NCBI RefSeq assembly: GCF_022818495.1
Contig: NZ_CP089291.1
Span: 1,971,001 to 2,035,000, forward strand
Reading direction: 5' to 3'
DNA length: 64,000 nt
Source: Fodinisporobacter ferrooxydans
GTDB taxonomy: Bacteria; Bacillota; Bacilli; Tumebacillales; MYW30-H2
Positions 35,481 to 44,532 of this stretch are shown here, piece by piece. The notes beneath the pieces are model-generated. The model ran no database searches. It saw only the letters and a list, made by a program, of their open reading frames with translations, and was not told where the DNA came from. Position 1 is the first letter of the stretch. Each line of letters opens with the position of its first letter. The position numbers and the translations under genes are program-made.

Positions 35481-35493
35481 TACCATGACACGG

Positions 35494-35525
35494 ATCCATG
35501 CAAACCCGTATGTGTTTGCATGGAT
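35494..35525 (+). repeat. stem-loop between binding-protein and permease genes
   Basis: ATCCATGCAAAC and GTTTGCATGGAT (35494-35505, 35514-35525) form a 12-bp stem with an eight-base loop, just after the binding-protein stop. There is no T tract, so it is more likely an mRNA-stabilising or attenuating structure that keeps binding protein in excess over permease. Confidence 0.65.
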
Positions 35526-35555
35526 TCCGATAACTTGAGCAGGAAGGGAAGATCC

Positions 35556-36452
35556 ATGGGAAACCGTCATAAATTTTTTCAACGAAATACATTTGATCAA
35601 GCCATGGCCGGGTATTTGTTCCTTTTACCCGCCCTTGTGGCCTTGGCCGTCTTTTTAATCGGACCGATTTTTTACGCATTTTATATCAGTTTTTTTCAGT
35701 TTTCCTTTTTGGATCCTGGCAATGCGAAATTTGTCGGTTTTTCGAATTACTTGCACTTGTTTCGGGATCCCGAATTTTTGCGCGCCTTGTGGAATACGTC
35801 CTTGTATTCCATTTGTGTCGTTCCCATTCAGACAGCGCTTGCCCTGTTTCTCGCGTTAATCGTCAACAACATACGCGGCAAGACATTTTTTCGCGTTGCG
35901 TATTACCTGCCGACGGTGACTTCCACAGTAGCCGTCAGCGTCATTTTTATCTTTATTTTTGAACCGGCCGGGATTTTAAATCAACTCTTATTGCACTTTG
36001 GAATTCACGGTCCCAATTATTTCAACAGCCCGACTTTTGCATTGCCGGCGATCATGGCTATGGCAGTGTGGTCGAGCGTCGGCCAGTTTATGATCATCTA
36101 TCTTGCCGGGTTGCAAGACATATCGGAAGAGATTTACGAAGCTGCGAAATTGGACGGTGCAAAGGGGTGGCGCTTGCTCTGGTATATTACAGTTCCATTG
36201 CTGCGCCGAACCACTTTTTTAAATATTGTCATGTCTATGATTGGCACGTTTCAAGTGTTTGACCAGGTGTATGTGATATCGGGAGGAACCGGCGGACCTT
36301 TGAATGCTACGCTTTCGGTCGTGCTGGATTTGTTCAACAAGGGATTTAAAACCATGCAAATGGGATATGCGTCAGCGATGGCTTTCATCCTGTTTGTCAT
36401 TATTTTGCTCTTGACGCTGATTCAGAACTATTTCCTGGGGCGAGAAGAGTAA
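35556..36452 (+). CDS. sugar ABC transporter permease, MalF/UgpA type
   Basis: A 298-residue permease with six hydrophobic segments and the EAA loop EIYEAAKLDGAKGWRLLWYI (about 203-222). ATG 35556 follows AGGAAGGGAAG; a longer open frame upstream overlaps the stem-loop and is unlikely to be used. It pairs with the next permease 13 bases downstream. Confidence 0.88.
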   Translation: MGNRHKFFQRNTFDQAMAGYLFLLPALVALAVFLIGPIFYAFYISFFQFSFLDPGNAKFVGFSNYLHLFRDPEFLRALWNTSLYSICVVPIQTALALFLALIVNNIRGKTFFRVAYYLPTVTSTVAVSVIFIFIFEPAGILNQLLLHFGIHGPNYFNSPTFALPAIMAMAVWSSVGQFMIIYLAGLQDISEEIYEAAKLDGAKGWRLLWYITVPLLRRTTFLNIVMSMIGTFQVFDQVYVISGGTGGPLNATLSVVLDLFNKGFKTMQMGYASAMAFILFVIILLLTLIQNYFLGREE

Positions 36453-36465
36453 GGAGGGGGAACAA

Positions 36466-37272
36466 ATGAAAAAAAATCAGGTTGCCCTATACACCGTAGC
36501 GATCTTCTATTCCATTCTGACGTTGATTCCGTATGTATGGTCGATCTACACATCGTTAAAGCCTACGTCAGAGGTGTTTCATATGTGGACGCCTCTCAGC
36601 AAATTGAGTTTTTCCAGCTATAGGTATATATTGGGTAATTTTCCTTTCGGCAGATGGCTGTTAAACAGCATGATTGTTGCAGTGATTGTCACAATAGGCA
36701 ATTTGATTGTAAATACGCTTGCAGGGTATGCCTTTGCCAGATTTAAGTTTCCGTTGCGCGGCGTGCTGTTTTACGTGTTTCTGGCGACCATGATGATTCC
36801 GGGGCAGGTTCTTTTGGTTCCGATCTACATGCTGTTGGCGAATTTGGGGTGGATCAATACGTATCAAGGTTTGACGATCCCGTTTTTAATGAGCCCGTTT
36901 ATGATATTTTTGGCCCGGCAGTTTTTTCTTGGTTTGCCAAAAGAATTGGAAGAAGCGGCGGAAGTCGACGGACTTGGCAAATGGGGCACGTTTTTCAAGA
37001 TCTTTTTGCCGCTTTCCCGTCCACTTATGGCAACGCAAGTCATTTTTACATTTCAAGGCAACTGGAATGCGTTTTTGTGGCCCGTCTTATTGACGACCGG
37101 ACAACATATGTACACGCTGCCCGTCGGGCTGAATTCCTTTTACGGACAGTATAACGCCTATTGGAACAGCGTACTGGCCGGTGTCATCATGCTCACATTG
37201 CCGATGATTCTGATCTTTCTTATCTTTCAAAAACAGTTTGTCAAAGGGATTTCCACAACGGGAATCAAGTAA
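36466..37272 (+). CDS. sugar ABC transporter permease, MalG/UgpE type
   Basis: A 268-residue permease with six hydrophobic segments and the EAA loop ELEEAAEVDGLGKWGTFFKI (about 161-180). It follows AAGGAGGGGG and is the last gene of the operon, which is closed by the terminator at 37299. Confidence 0.88.
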   Translation: MKKNQVALYTVAIFYSILTLIPYVWSIYTSLKPTSEVFHMWTPLSKLSFSSYRYILGNFPFGRWLLNSMIVAVIVTIGNLIVNTLAGYAFARFKFPLRGVLFYVFLATMMIPGQVLLVPIYMLLANLGWINTYQGLTIPFLMSPFMIFLARQFFLGLPKELEEAAEVDGLGKWGTFFKIFLPLSRPLMATQVIFTFQGNWNAFLWPVLLTTGQHMYTLPVGLNSFYGQYNAYWNSVLAGVIMLTLPMILIFLIFQKQFVKGISTTGIK

Positions 37273-37298
37273 TTCAAGATATCGGGGAATGGACAAAG

Positions 37299-37337
37299 GG
37301 TCTAGGAGACATAAGAAGTTTCCCGGACCTCTTTTTT
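37299..37337 (+). terminator. terminator of the oligosaccharide operon
   Basis: GGTCTAGGA (37299-37307) pairs with TCCCGGACC (37321-37329) with one G-T pair and one mismatch; six T residues follow at 37332-37337. Confidence 0.75.
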
Positions 37338-37478
37338 GTCAACGTATGGAACGTGCCAAGTTCAGGAGTCGGAGCGATCTATAAACATGCCAAACTTTTG
37401 ATTGACAGTTTCGGAAGATGGACAGGGAAAATCCCAGGATATCGAACAATGCACCCAAACGGACAACCGTTCAACATG

Positions 37479-38186
37479 CTAACTAAATTCCATTTTATCA
37501 GGTTTCCCCAATAAAAATCCTTGCGCAATCGGAACACCTAATGATTTGGCAGCAGCTAAATCTTCCGGCTTTTCGATTCCTTCCAAAATGACTTTTCCAT
37601 GGTCTTTACAAACATCGACCAAAAATCGAATAAATTTTTGTTTTTTATCCGAAAAAGACAAATCATTCGAGAAATATTTATCGATTTTTATAAAATCCGG
37701 TTTCAGTTCAAATAGTTTCTGTATTGATGTTTCTCCTTTTCCCACATCATCCATCGCCAATAAGAATCCATAATTTTTCAATCGAAGCATAGCCTCAAGA
37801 AAAAGCTGGGTATTCTCAATTTTTTCGCTCTCATTAATTTCAAAAACAATATGCTGACAGGATATTGTTGTTTGATGAATGAGTTGTTCTATAAAAGAAA
37901 AAAATTCAGGATTCAGCATCGTAGAAGGAAAAATATTCAAAAACAACATGGTTTTATTCGTTTCATAAACACGATGAAAGGTAGAGGCTGCTTTGATTAT
38001 CGATTTCGTATCAAGTTCGTAAATATGATTGGTTTTCATTGCCGATTGAAAGACTTCTTCCGGGTTTGAATTCCAATCGGATCGAAAAAATGATTCATAA
38101 CCCATTACATCCCAACTTGAAATATCCCAAATTGGTTGATACACATGAAAAAAATTATCATTTCGCAATAAAGTATCGAGTGACAA
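37479..38186 (-). CDS. EAL-domain c-di-GMP phosphodiesterase-like protein
   Basis: A 235-residue stand-alone EAL domain with no sensory or membrane part. The EAL motif is changed to ESF (GYESFFR), but metal- and substrate-binding positions are kept: N in LFLNIFPST, E in VFEINES, DD in AMDDVGKG (loop 6, usually DDFGTG), K in DFIKIDKYF, E in LEGIEKP and Q in IAQGFLLGKP. It may hydrolyse c-di-GMP or only bind it. TTG start at 38186 has a weak ribosome binding site, and a stop lies 6 bases upstream, so no longer start is possible. A 30-bp palindrome is 22 bases upstream of the start. Confidence 0.82.
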   Translation of the reverse strand: MSLDTLLRNDNFFHVYQPIWDISSWDVMGYESFFRSDWNSNPEEVFQSAMKTNHIYELDTKSIIKAASTFHRVYETNKTMLFLNIFPSTMLNPEFFSFIEQLIHQTTISCQHIVFEINESEKIENTQLFLEAMLRLKNYGFLLAMDDVGKGETSIQKLFELKPDFIKIDKYFSNDLSFSDKKQKFIRFLVDVCKDHGKVILEGIEKPEDLAAAKSLGVPIAQGFLLGKPDKMEFS

Positions 38187-38208
38187 AATCTATCATTCCA
38201 ATCGTCAT

Positions 38209-38238
38209 AATCTAACAAAATGCCCATTTTGTTAGATT
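38209..38238. repeat. 30-bp palindrome, left copy
   Basis: Perfect 14-bp arms (AATCTAACAAAATG and complement) flank a CC centre. It lies 22 bases ahead of the EAL gene. Its complement occurs at 39035-39064 with 28 of 30 matching positions, so the two copies are in opposite orientation around the recombinase gene. It may be a recombination site, an operator or an mRNA hairpin. Confidence 0.8.
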
Positions 38239-38348
38239 GTTATAAAATGTAAAATAGCTTTAAATACCTTGGTATTCAAGGGATTTTTAAGTTGATCTAG
38301 AATTATATCAAAAATATCATTTAACATATTGAATTTTTTTGTTTGTAA

Positions 38349-38365
38349 AATCTAACATTTTGATT
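38349..38365. repeat. shortened copy of the palindrome before the recombinase gene
   Basis: AATCTAACATTTTGATT keeps both ends of the 30-bp palindrome but lacks its middle. It ends 12 bases before the chosen start of the recombinase, just upstream of or touching the ribosome binding site. All three genes here thus carry the motif in the leader. Confidence 0.5.
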
Positions 38366-38377
38366 GAGGTGGGGCCT

Positions 38378-38941
38378 TTGAGCAGCAAGCGGGGAGCAAA
38401 CGCCGTTGAACCAATTCGGGATATAGATAAAATCCAGGAAATAAAAGATTATTTACTACGTAAATCGTATCGAGATTATTTTTTGTTTGTCTTTGGAATC
38501 AATTCTGGGCTTCGAATCAGTGATGTGCTGCCTTTACGTGTCATGGATGTCAAGTACACGAAACATTTTAAAATTAAAGAGAAAAAGACAAAAAATATAA
38601 GAAAAACCATCATAACGCCGATTTTAAAAAGTGAAATTGAAAAATATACCTTTCGAATGGCTGATTCTGATTATTTATTTCTTTCACAAAAAGGTGAAAA
38701 ACCAATAACCAGGATACAAGCATGGCAAATCATCCATAATGCAGCAAAAGCTTGTGGAGTTGAAGGAGCAATTGGTACACATACCTTGCGAAAAACGTTT
38801 GGCTATCATTTTTACCAACAATATAAAGATGTGGCTATGCTACAGTATATTTTCGGACATTCCAGTCCCTCTATTACATTACGATATATTGGTATTAATG
38901 ATGACATGGTTGATGAAGCTTTAGAACGATTTTCATTGTAA
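38378..38941 (+). CDS. short tyrosine recombinase (FimB/FimE-sized)
   Basis: A 187-residue catalytic-domain-only tyrosine recombinase. All active residues are present: R46 (SGLRISDVL), a lysine in KIKEKKTKN (about 70), H135 and R138 (HTLRKTFGYH), H161 (FGHSSPS) and Y170 (TLRYIGI). It lacks the N-terminal core-binding domain of phage integrases and equals FimB/FimE invertases in size. TTG 38378 follows GAGGTGGGG; an open frame extends to 38339 through the leader. The palindromes on both sides in inverted orientation are possible substrate sites. Family assignment is secure, the target is not. Confidence 0.85.
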   Translation: MSSKRGANAVEPIRDIDKIQEIKDYLLRKSYRDYFLFVFGINSGLRISDVLPLRVMDVKYTKHFKIKEKKTKNIRKTIITPILKSEIEKYTFRMADSDYLFLSQKGEKPITRIQAWQIIHNAAKACGVEGAIGTHTLRKTFGYHFYQQYKDVAMLQYIFGHSSPSITLRYIGINDDMVDEALERFSL

Positions 38942-39034
38942 TATCTTGAATTCTAAAAACTTTTCAAATAGGTCGCTTTTTTCGACAAAAAACTTTATAA
39001 TTTTCAGTGTAGCTTATAGATAATTTTGTAAATA

Positions 39035-39064
39035 TATATAACAAAATGGGCATTTTGTTAGATT
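39035..39064. repeat. 30-bp palindrome, right copy
   Basis: TATATAACAAAATG, GG and CATTTTGTTAGATT. The right arm equals that of the left copy; the left arm has two changes. It lies 34 bases before the histidine kinase start. The GG centre on this strand opposite CC in the left copy shows inverted orientation. Confidence 0.8.
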
Positions 39065-39098
39065 AAAAGAATATTGCCTCATTTGAAGGTGCATAAAG

Positions 39099-40415
39099 GT
39101 GATTAAAAACCTTGTATTACAAATGATAATCATTTTATTTCCAATTTTTATTTATCAACTTATTATTGAAAATAGATTGTTTAAAAATTTTTCAAGAAGA
39201 AATTTTTTATTTATCGGAGTTTTGTCTGGAGTTTCCAGTATTTTCTGTATGACATTTCCCATAGTATTGAGTGACGGCTTTCTTTTAGATTTGCGTTGGA
39301 TTCCTTACGCAATTGCCATTTTATATGGTGGATTCTACTCATGGATTCCCGCTTTTGTTATGATATTAGGATATCGTTTGTACATAGGCGGATCTGCTGT
39401 GTACACGTCATTTCCCATTGCGATTGTATTTGCTTTGGCGGTATTTTTGATTCGCAAACAATTTCATGTATTGAATCGAAACAAAAAGATGATGTATGGT
39501 GGAGTGATTGGCGGGGTATCCTTTTTGCTTGTGATCGTAACATTTTATATTTTTCTTGAAATGAACGACGATGTAACAAACGTAGATTCATATGAGGTTG
39601 TATTTTATTTAAAGGCTTATTTTTTATCCGTCATCGCAATGGCTATATCGATATTTTTAATTGAAAATATGATCGAGAATAAAAAAATGCATGCAGAGAT
39701 CCAACGATCCGAGAAATTAACCGTTATCAGCGAGTTGGCAGCATCCATTGCACATGAGGTGCGCAACCCTTTAACGGTTGTCCGTGGATTCATACAATTG
39801 TTAAGCAAATCAGTTGACGAAAAAAATCAACAGTATATAAAAATGGTGATAAACGAGCTTGATCGGGCAGAGTCGATTATAAGCGATTATCTGAATCTCG
39901 CCAGGCCTCATAATGATCGAATTGAGCCAATTGAGGTGTGCAATCATTTAAATAGCATTGTAGATATTATGTCTCCATATGCGCTGATGAAAAATATTGA
40001 GCTGCGTTTGGATTGCGAGAAAGGTATTCGAATTCAGGGAGATAAGGATAAATTCAAACAAATCATTATGAATCTGATCAAAAATTCAATTGAAGCGATC
40101 GTATTGAGAGGAAGTATTGCTGTACAGGCATTTCGTTCCGACGATCGGGTTATCATTACGATCACTGATTCTGGTGAGGGCATGACACAAGAGCAATTGC
40201 AACGCGTGGGGAATCCATTTTATTCAACAAAGGAAAATGGAACGGGGCTTGGCTTAATGGTTACATTCCAATTGATCGAATCTATGGGTGGGAAACTCGA
40301 AATTTTCAGTGAATTGGGAAAGGGCACAGAAGCAAGAATCGGACTGCCGGCAGTTAGAGTTGGTTGTGAGACCGAGCAAACCAGCCGATATGAGACGAAT
40401 ATTGGAGGCGTTTGA
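39099..40415 (+). CDS. membrane sensor histidine kinase (LytS/5TMR-LYT type)
   Basis: A 438-residue kinase. The first 200 residues form about six membrane segments of the 5TMR-LYT type (FPIVLSDGFLLDLRWIPYAI, ILYGGFYSWIPAFVMILGYR). HisKA follows with the phosphorylated histidine in SIAHEVRNPLTVVRGF (about 222), then the HATPase boxes NLIKNSIEAI, ITDSGEGMT and GTGLGLMVTF. The layout resembles KinB/KinD-like sporulation or lifestyle kinases of Bacilli. GTG 39099 follows GAAGGTG. There is no response regulator next to it, so it probably feeds a phosphorelay elsewhere. The upstream palindrome is shared with the EAL gene. Confidence 0.85.
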   Translation: MIKNLVLQMIIILFPIFIYQLIIENRLFKNFSRRNFLFIGVLSGVSSIFCMTFPIVLSDGFLLDLRWIPYAIAILYGGFYSWIPAFVMILGYRLYIGGSAVYTSFPIAIVFALAVFLIRKQFHVLNRNKKMMYGGVIGGVSFLLVIVTFYIFLEMNDDVTNVDSYEVVFYLKAYFLSVIAMAISIFLIENMIENKKMHAEIQRSEKLTVISELAASIAHEVRNPLTVVRGFIQLLSKSVDEKNQQYIKMVINELDRAESIISDYLNLARPHNDRIEPIEVCNHLNSIVDIMSPYALMKNIELRLDCEKGIRIQGDKDKFKQIIMNLIKNSIEAIVLRGSIAVQAFRSDDRVIITITDSGEGMTQEQLQRVGNPFYSTKENGTGLGLMVTFQLIESMGGKLEIFSELGKGTEARIGLPAVRVGCETEQTSRYETNIGGV

Positions 40416-40651
40416 CAGAAAAAATCTGAGTGGATGTGTTGCTCTGATCATAGATGTAAGCTGTTTCAAAGGAATTGGTGCAGCGATTTTCCGTAAACCG
40501 GAAAGCGAATGAGTCTCGTACGGGATTACCACATACGCATCTGTTAGTGATATAATTTCAATTCAGATAACGTGCAATCCATTAATCATTCGATACCATA
40601 AAGTTGAATACACAACGTTTAACGACTCCAAGACATAGTGAGGAGATTGTC

Positions 40652-41854
40652 ATGACAGATATGTGGCCAATCGCAGCAAACATGAAGCCATTTTTACAAG
40701 AGATTTGGAAAAAATCCGGGTTTACGCAACCGACGGCGATTCAATCAAAGGCCATTCCACTGATTTTAGACGGAAGAGATGTAGTGGCAGAATCCCCAAC
40801 AGGCACAGGCAAGACGATCGCCTATCTACTGCCTGCACTGCAAAAGATCGACCCCGGCAAGAAAGACGCGCAAACAGTAATTTTAGCGCCTACGCGGGAA
40901 TTGGTCATGCAGATTCAACAGGTGATTCAAAAATGGACGGAAGGCAGCGACATCCATGCAACTGCATTGATCGGCGGAGCAGACTTGAAAAGACAACTGG
41001 AAAAATTGAAACAACATCCGCAAATCGTAGTAGGGACAGCCAATCGAATTCTCGAACTGATCAACATGAAAAAACTAAAAATGCACGAGGTCAAAACGAT
41101 TGTATTCGATGAGGGTGATCAACTGCTCGTACCTGAAGCTATGGATACGATTCAAAACATCATTAAGACGACGCTCCAAGATCGACAGGTGGTTTGCTTT
41201 TCGGCCACCGTATCTGCAAAAACGGAGCAACTCGTAAAAGAAATGATGAAACACCCGGAAATCATCCGAATTAAAGCGGACACGCTGGCTCCTTCCAAGG
41301 CTGAGCATATCTACTTCTTGTGTGAACCGAGAGAAAAAATGGATTTGCTGCGTCGGATCGTGAAAATGGATCAAATCAAAGGTTTGGCTTTTATCAACGA
41401 TATGAATTATTTTCATACAGTTGCTGCAAGATTGCAGGATCGAGGAATTTCCTTCGGAGCCTTGAGCGGTGAGTCGAAAAAGACAGAGCGAGAGTCTGCG
41501 CTGAAAAATTTCCGTGATGGCAAATTCCCATTGCTGCTGGTCACGGATGTTGCTGCAAGAGGACTTGATATCGAAGGATTGACACATGTCATCCATGTAG
41601 ATTTTCCGAAGGACCTGACCCAATACGTGCATCGCTCGGGGCGAACAGGCAGAATGGGAGCGACCGGCACGATCATCTCGATGGTAACGGAAAGGGAAGA
41701 GCGTGTTTTACAGCAGTACAGCCGCAAATTAGGGATTCCTATCCATAAAAAATCTTTGCACATGGGGAAAGTCTTGGATGCAAAGAGAAATCAGTCTGTC
41801 TCAAATCAAACAAAGAAAACAACCCCCCAACCAACGAGCAAACGAAAAGGATAA
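40652..41854 (+). CDS. DEAD-box-family ATP-dependent RNA helicase
   Basis: A 400-residue minimal helicase. The Q motif region is [17 protein letters not shown], motif I SPTGTGKT, Ia PTREL, Ib TANR, motif III SAT, then [13 protein letters not shown] and [10 protein letters not shown]. Motif II reads DEGD instead of DEAD, an uncommon variant that keeps the metal-binding DE pair. The C-terminal tail is short and basic ([13 protein letters not shown]). ATG 40652 follows GAGGAGA. It is probably a cold-shock or ribosome-assembly helicase. A terminator follows immediately. Confidence 0.9.
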   Translation: MTDMWPIAANMKPFLQEIWKKSGFTQPTAIQSKAIPLILDGRDVVAESPTGTGKTIAYLLPALQKIDPGKKDAQTVILAPTRELVMQIQQVIQKWTEGSDIHATALIGGADLKRQLEKLKQHPQIVVGTANRILELINMKKLKMHEVKTIVFDEGDQLLVPEAMDTIQNIIKTTLQDRQVVCFSATVSAKTEQLVKEMMKHPEIIRIKADTLAPSKAEHIYFLCEPREKMDLLRRIVKMDQIKGLAFINDMNYFHTVAARLQDRGISFGALSGESKKTERESALKNFRDGKFPLLLVTDVAARGLDIEGLTHVIHVDFPKDLTQYVHRSGRTGRMGATGTIISMVTEREERVLQQYSRKLGIPIHKKSLHMGKVLDAKRNQSVSNQTKKTTPQPTSKRKG

Positions 41855-41857
41855 CCC

Positions 41858-41883
41858 ACCCTTCCACCGCGAAGGGTTTTTTT
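41858..41883 (+). terminator. terminator after the helicase gene
   Basis: ACCCTTC (41858-41864) pairs with GAAGGGT (41871-41877), loop CACCGC; seven T residues run from 41877 to 41883. Confidence 0.9.
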
Positions 41884-42020
41884 GTGTTTTTTATGAAGGT
41901 GTCAATAGCGCAAGTTTGTCAAGGGAAGTTAGTCAGGATGAATCTATTGGATGCTTCAATGGCAGGGTACGATGGAGTTGTTCAAAAAATTCTTTTGCGC
42001 TGATAAGGGAGGTTATCAAG

Positions 42021-42194
42021 ATGTTATCAAATATTGGAGTTCCTGGTCTGATTATAATTTTGGTTTTGGCGTTGTTGATTTTTGGTCCAAGTAAACTGCC
42101 GGAAGTTGGCAAGGCGTTTGGAAAAACGATTCGTGCTTTTAAAGACGGAACAAAAGATTTGCTTGATGATGCGGAGTCTAAATCGTCCAAATAA
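42021..42194 (+). CDS. tatA: TatA/TatE twin-arginine translocase subunit
   Basis: A 57-residue protein with one N-terminal membrane helix ([20 protein letters not shown]), the [14 protein letters not shown] hinge and amphipathic helix, and a charged tail. TatA oligomers form the pore that exports folded Tat substrates. ATG 42021 follows AAGGGAGGT. It lies 40 bases ahead of the Fe-S/Mo enzyme operon, whose large subunit has a Tat signal, so it is probably dedicated to it. No tatC is present in the window. Confidence 0.93.
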   Translation: MLSNIGVPGLIIILVLALLIFGPSKLPEVGKAFGKTIRAFKDGTKDLLDDAESKSSK

Positions 42195-42234
42195 GCCAAT
42201 TCTCAGTCAGTAATGGAATGTGAGGTGCAAGCAA

Positions 42235-43122
42235 ATGGATATACCAAAGAAAGTATGGGATTCACTCGTTGAACAACAACTGGAGGAAGGGAGAGCGATT
42301 CTGGATCGGGTGGATTACAACACAGAACTGGGGTTGGCAATGGCGAAAGGCGCTCAACAGGTGATGAAAGGTGTCATAACAAGCGATCAGTTCTATGAAA
42401 AATTCAAACAGGCGGTCGAGGAAGAATTCGGAGTCACATTTCAGCCCGTGAAAGAATCGCCAAAAAATCCGAAAAGCCGTGCGTTTGGCGGTAAAAAATG
42501 GGCCATGGTGATCGATTTGGCGAAATGTGTGGGCTGCGATACATGTACCGTATCCTGCAAGGCGGAAAACCGGACACCGCCAGGCGTGACCTATAACGTG
42601 GTCATTGAAGATACGGTGGGAACATTTCCAAACGTGAAAAATATCAATTTGCCGCGTCCCTGTATGCAGTGTGACAAACCCCCATGTGTCCAGGTTTGTC
42701 CGGTGCGGGCATCATATAAATTGGAAAATGGCATTGTCGCCATTGACGCAGACCGATGCATCGGCTGCCGCTATTGTCAGGTTGCTTGTCCGTATGGATC
42801 CCGTTATTTTGACTTTGGATTAAGTTATGAACAAGAAATGACCGGATATGACGCCGTGCAAGCATCGGAATACGGTGTTGCACACGGCAGGCGCACGCCG
42901 ACGAAAGAACCGGTAGGCACGGTTCGCAAATGCACGTTTTGCATGCATCGTCTCGAGCGCGGAGAAGAGCCTGCGTGCGTGGAGACATGTATCGGTGATG
43001 CGAGATATTTTGGGGATTTGAATGATCCGAACAGTATCGTGTCAAAATTGGCAGCCAGCCCAAGGGCATTTCGCCTGCGTGAAGAGTTAGGCACAGAACC
43101 GCGAGTCATCTATTTAAAATAA
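42235..43122 (+). CDS. four-cluster ferredoxin-like electron-transfer subunit (TtrB/PsrB type)
   Basis: A 295-residue iron-sulfur subunit of the DMSO-reductase family. Four cysteine groups are visible: CVGCDTCTVSC, CMQCDKPPCVQVC, CIGCRYCQVAC and CTFCMHRL followed by CVETC, the 16 cysteines for four 4Fe-4S clusters. An N-terminal 85-residue extension without cysteines precedes them. It passes electrons between the NrfD-like membrane subunit and the molybdopterin subunit. ATG 42235 follows GAGGTG. Confidence 0.88.
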   Translation: MDIPKKVWDSLVEQQLEEGRAILDRVDYNTELGLAMAKGAQQVMKGVITSDQFYEKFKQAVEEEFGVTFQPVKESPKNPKSRAFGGKKWAMVIDLAKCVGCDTCTVSCKAENRTPPGVTYNVVIEDTVGTFPNVKNINLPRPCMQCDKPPCVQVCPVRASYKLENGIVAIDADRCIGCRYCQVACPYGSRYFDFGLSYEQEMTGYDAVQASEYGVAHGRRTPTKEPVGTVRKCTFCMHRLERGEEPACVETCIGDARYFGDLNDPNSIVSKLAASPRAFRLREELGTEPRVIYLK

Positions 43123-43227
43123 ATTCTATTTAGAATAAATTGGGCGCAACAAAACAACAAGCAATAACAGTAAATAATCAAAAACAACAAAAAAATGTAT
43201 GAAAGTCCATGAAGGGAAGTGATAAAG

Positions 43228-44532
43228 ATGCATCAAATCCCTGTTTCGTATCAACGGCATTCTTCGCAAAAGCATTCTTCCGCAAGGCAAACAAATCTAA
43301 AAAAGATTGAGAAAATTTGGTGGGCCAGTTTATTGCTTGTTTTTATTCTTGGAATGGTATCACTCGTAAAGGGATATTTGCTTGAGGGAATGACGTCTAC
43401 CAATTTGTCAAATGTTGTTCCTTGGGGAGAATGGGTCGCGTTTTATATTTATTTTATCGGCATGAGTGCAGGTTCATTCCTTTTATCGACACTTGTATAT
43501 GGCTTCGGCATGCACCAATATGAACGGATTGGCCGATCTGCTTTGCTTTCCGCGATTGTTTGCATGATTACTGCGATCACATTCATTTTTTTGGATATTG
43601 GGCGACCGGACCATATCTTTAATTCGATCATCTATTGGAATGTAACAAGCACGATGGCTTGGGAGATTCATTTCTATATTTTGTACATTGCTTTGCTTGT
43701 CGTAGAACTCTATTTTTCCATGCGTGTGGATTTGGTACGGCTGGCAAATTCGCCGACGCGTTTCGCAAAGTTTTATGGATTTCTTACATTCGGATATCGG
43801 AATATTTCTGATGAAGCATTGCAAAGGGATCGAAAACTACTGCAAATCCTGGGAATCATCGGAATACCACTGGCTATTTTTGGAGTTCACGGCGGGACCG
43901 GTTCGATTTTTGCCGTTGCAAAAGCACGTCCTTTTCTAAATACCGGACTTTTTCCCGTCATCTTTATTTTATCGGCGCTTGTGTCGGGCACAGCGTTGTC
44001 GATTGCCATTTATGTGGCGAAAAACAAGGTGTTGAAGCGTCCCAGCGATGTGACCATGGTTCGTTCTCTCGGAAGCTTATTGGTCATGTTTTTATCCATT
44101 GAACTCGCGCTCGAATGGTATGAGTTTTTAATTGGCTGGTATGGCGTAAAACCGGAAGAATTGGCGACAATCTCTACAATGGCGGGAAGTTCTTGGGCGT
44201 GGACGTTCTGGTTGTTCCAAATGGGTTTGGCGATGTTTGTGCCATTGATTTTGCTGTTTCTTCCAAAAACGAGAAAGTCAATCACATGGATTTTTGTTGC
44301 ATCGATTCTCACAATTATCGGAGTTGTGGGAGTGCGTTTCAATATGGTCGTACCCATGCTGATTGTTCCCGTGATGAATGGACTGCCCGGAGGCAATTAT
44401 TATCCGACGGTCTCCGAATGGATCACAAGTTTTGGCTTGATTGCGATGTGTTTTCTTCTCTATACGATCGGCGAGAAGCTGTTGCCGATCGATCAATATG
44501 AAGTGGTAAGGGGAGAAGCGAACGATGACTGA
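43228..44532 (+). CDS. NrfD/PsrC-like membrane quinone-interacting subunit
   Basis: A 434-residue polytopic protein with eight or nine membrane segments, of the NrfD/PsrC/TtrC type. WGEWVAFYIYFIGMSAGSFL (about 73-92) and the HGGTGSIFAVAKARPF block are typical; such subunits exchange electrons with menaquinone. ATG 43228 follows GAAGGGA at about 10 bases, while the in-frame GTG 43219 is too close to it. Its end overlaps the start of the catalytic gene by 8 bases. Confidence 0.87.
   Translation: MHQIPVSYQRHSSQKHSSARQTNLKKIEKIWWASLLLVFILGMVSLVKGYLLEGMTSTNLSNVVPWGEWVAFYIYFIGMSAGSFLLSTLVYGFGMHQYERIGRSALLSAIVCMITAITFIFLDIGRPDHIFNSIIYWNVTSTMAWEIHFYILYIALLVVELYFSMRVDLVRLANSPTRFAKFYGFLTFGYRNISDEALQRDRKLLQILGIIGIPLAIFGVHGGTGSIFAVAKARPFLNTGLFPVIFILSALVSGTALSIAIYVAKNKVLKRPSDVTMVRSLGSLLVMFLSIELALEWYEFLIGWYGVKPEELATISTMAGSSWAWTFWLFQMGLAMFVPLILLFLPKTRKSITWIFVASILTIIGVVGVRFNMVVPMLIVPVMNGLPGGNYYPTVSEWITSFGLIAMCFLLYTIGEKLLPIDQYEVVRGEANDD

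Noticed and set aside
38209-38238. ComK box (AAAA-N5-TTTT) reading of the palindrome
   Set aside because: The spacing is six bases, not five, and the second box required for ComK is missing.
40390-40512. Short plus-strand frame reading CVALIIDVSCFKGIGAAIFR at the end of the kinase gene
   Set aside because: There is a faint resemblance to the XdhC N terminus, but the match is weak, it overlaps the kinase, and no further part of xdhC follows.
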